Positions 62,463 to 64,000 of a stretch of DNA of 64,000 bases are shown piece by piece. This DNA is from CAIXSC01 sp046349915 (GTDB lineage: Bacteria > Planctomycetota > Planctomycetia > Pirellulales > Pirellulaceae). A program made the position numbers and the translations under genes. Below the pieces are notes generated by a model, which did not search any database, was not told the origin of the DNA, and was given only the letters and a program-made list of their open reading frames with translations. The stretch is from positions 62,001 to 126,000 of the forward strand of contig JAXMBL010000006.1 in NCBI GenBank assembly GCA_046349915.1, written 5' to 3'. How positions within the stretch are numbered: position 1 is the first letter of the stretch; every line of letters begins with the position of its first letter.

Positions 62463-63728
62463 ATGAAATCGAAACCCATTCACCGTAATTCGCGCCGCAA
62501 CCTCGCTTGGGCCGCCCTGACGTGGTTAGCGCCCCTGGCCGCTGGCTGGTCGCTCGCCGTCAATGGGTCGCTCGCCGCCGACCGTCCGCCGATCGTGGTC
62601 ACCGAAGAAGCTCGGCGAGTGCACTCCGAGGGTTTCGTTTTCGACGGCCATAACGACTTACCGTGGACTTTGCGCACGGAAGCCTCCTCGTCGTTTGACA
62701 AAGCCGACATTGCGGGCCCCGTGCCTAAGTTCCACACCGATTTGCCTCGGTTGCGAAAGGGTGGAGTCGGCGCGGTTTTTTGGTCGGTCTACGTCCCCGC
62801 CGAAACGTCGAAACAAGGCAAAGCCTTGCTGCAGACGCTCGAACAGATCGAGTTGGTCAAGGCCATGATCGCTCGCTATCCCAACGATTTCGCTTGGGCT
62901 CTCACTGCCGACGATGTGCTGGCGGCTCGCCGCCAAGGCAAGATCGCGTCGCTGGTCGGCGTCGAGGGCGGTCATTGTATTGAGGATTCATTAGAGAACC
63001 TGCGACGGCTGCACTCGCTGGGCGCCCGTTACATGACTCTGACGCATTCCGACACATTAGCCTGGGCCGATGCGGCGACTGACGCCCCGCGTCACAACGG
63101 CCTGAACGCCTTCGGCGAGGAAGTCGTGCGCGAAATGAATCGGCTGGGCATGTTGGTCGATCTTTCTCACGTTTCACCCGAGACCATGCGGCATGCTCTG
63201 CGGGTGACTCGAGCGCCGGTGATTTTCTCGCATTCGTCGGCTCGAGCGGTGGCGGATCATCCACGCAATGTTCCCGACGACGTGCTGAAGTTGGTCACAG
63301 CGAATGGCGGCGTCGTGATGGTGAACTTCTTCTCGGGGTTTATTCACCCCGAGTCGGCTCGTCGGCGAGCCAACATGTTTCAGGTAAGCCGGGAACTGCG
63401 CGAGAAGCACCCAACAGACGAAGCCTACAAGGCTGCTCGACGACGCTGGGAGGCGGCGAATCCGATTGAACGTGGATCGGCGCACGATGTGGTGGATCAC
63501 ATCGAGCAAGTGATTCGAGTGGCGGGGATCGATCATGTGGGGCTGGGCTCGGACTACGACGGCATCACCATGACGCCGCGACAATTGGAAGATGTCTCCA
63601 CGTTCCCCGTGATTACTCAAGAATTGCTGAATCGCGGCTACAAACCCGATCAGATCCATCGCTTGATGAGCGGCAATGTGCTGCGAGTGATGAAGCGGGC
63701 GGAAGAAGTGGCGAAGTCCATGCAATAG
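62463..63728 (+). CDS. Exported M19 membrane dipeptidase
   Basis: 421 residues with a signal peptide in the first 38. M19 dipeptidases cleave dipeptides with two zinc ions. Ligands visible: His63 and Asp65 in DGHNDLPW, Glu168 in VEGGHCIED, His in DLSHVS and His in FSHSSAR; GSDYDGI near 358 is a late family motif. It is divergent from the DUF885 peptidase gene, so both may serve peptide breakdown in the periplasm. Confidence 0.93.
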   Translation: MKSKPIHRNSRRNLAWAALTWLAPLAAGWSLAVNGSLAADRPPIVVTEEARRVHSEGFVFDGHNDLPWTLRTEASSSFDKADIAGPVPKFHTDLPRLRKGGVGAVFWSVYVPAETSKQGKALLQTLEQIELVKAMIARYPNDFAWALTADDVLAARRQGKIASLVGVEGGHCIEDSLENLRRLHSLGARYMTLTHSDTLAWADAATDAPRHNGLNAFGEEVVREMNRLGMLVDLSHVSPETMRHALRVTRAPVIFSHSSARAVADHPRNVPDDVLKLVTANGGVVMVNFFSGFIHPESARRRANMFQVSRELREKHPTDEAYKAARRRWEAANPIERGSAHDVVDHIEQVIRVAGIDHVGLGSDYDGITMTPRQLEDVSTFPVITQELLNRGYKPDQIHRLMSGNVLRVMKRAEEVAKSMQ

Positions 63729-63816
63729 CTTCGCTCAACGCATCTGCAATCGTAACTACCTTGGTCGCTCAAGACGCGGCAACGGCCGACGCTGATTTTT
63801 TGGAAACTGGTTCTCC

Positions 63817-64000
63817 ATGACTCCTCGATTCGATGATCAAGATGGTTCGCGCCGCCCTCCTCGACGGCCTCCTTTCGGAGGAGGAGGAGTAGGTGGTGGT
63901 GGTGGTGGACGGGGTGGTAGCGGTCGAGGAGGCGGCAGTTACGGAGGCGGCGGTTACGGAGGACCACGCGGCGGTGCTCGCGGGGATTTTCGCGGGGGCC
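63817..64000 (+). CDS. Start of a Gly/Arg-rich (RGG-like) protein, cut by the window edge
   Basis: An ATG at 63817 opens a frame with no stop through to the end of the window (61 codons). It begins MTPRFDDQDGSRRPPRRPP and becomes almost pure Gly with Arg, Tyr and Ser in RGG/GYGG-like units. Such stretches are usually disordered and often bind RNA. The body of the protein lies outside, so the product cannot be named. Confidence 0.5.
   Translation, partial: MTPRFDDQDGSRRPPRRPPFGGGGVGGGGGGRGGSGRGGGSYGGGGYGGPRGGARGDFRGG

Overview
The window looks like chromosomal DNA of a Planctomycetota bacterium, probably Pirellulales-like. This is inferred from G+C-rich sequence, many exported proteins with long Pro/Gly-rich tails, a zinc-ribbon Ser/Thr kinase with a membrane-bound sensor half, Gfo/Idh/MocA oxidoreductases, a YacG, a coiled-coil membrane protein with a CxxCxG cluster, and many short palindromic intergenic hairpins. 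I see no rRNA operon, transposase, integrase, phage gene or CRISPR array. One tRNA (Ser, anticodon UGA) is present.

Layout. 0-3.5 kb: an exported c-type cytochrome-like protein and a YjhG/YagF sugar-acid dehydratase. 3.5-8.3 kb: a probable lipid locus with two NAD-dependent epimerase/dehydratases on the minus strand, divergent from a YghO-like acyltransferase and a beta-ketoacyl synthase homologue that has lost all three catalytic residues. 8.3-15.3 kb: transglutaminase-like protein, small lipoprotein, secreted alpha/beta hydrolase, class IV aminotransferase, release factor 3 and an orphan GspF-like protein. 15.5-20.2 kb: tyrA overlapping a PurS-PurL fusion, then purQ. 20.4-26.5 kb: DCC thiol oxidoreductase, coiled-coil membrane protein, YacG, ATP-grasp protein, tRNA-Ser and an SGNH hydrolase. 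26.7-33.5 kb: oligoendopeptidase F, FabH, Gfo/Idh, NRDE protein, a conserved protein of unknown function and PyrE. 33.5-39.3 kb: LysM-L,D-transpeptidase with an altered active site, SLC13/RCK transporter, SAM decarboxylase and a FAD oxidoreductase. 39.3-49.98 kb: an esterase-Kelch fusion coupled to a PaiB-like protein, a class-C serine hydrolase coupled to a third epimerase, an SDR, and an exported esterase coupled to a GH71/GH99-like protein. 50-64 kb: Gfo/Idh, full-length Lhr helicase, kinase-sensor, DASS transporter, DUF885 protein, M19 dipeptidase and the start of an RGG-rich protein cut by the window edge.

The most striking non-coding signal is a set of short hairpins (7-10 bp stems, mostly 3-5 nt loops). 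They differ in sequence but keep the same architecture, with compensated base changes between copies. They occur only 3' of genes: in all seven convergent junctions longer than 100 bp, in three further downstream gaps, and in none of the eight divergent gaps. Three copies of one family start exactly 25 nt after a stop codon, and two other elements supply the stop codon themselves.
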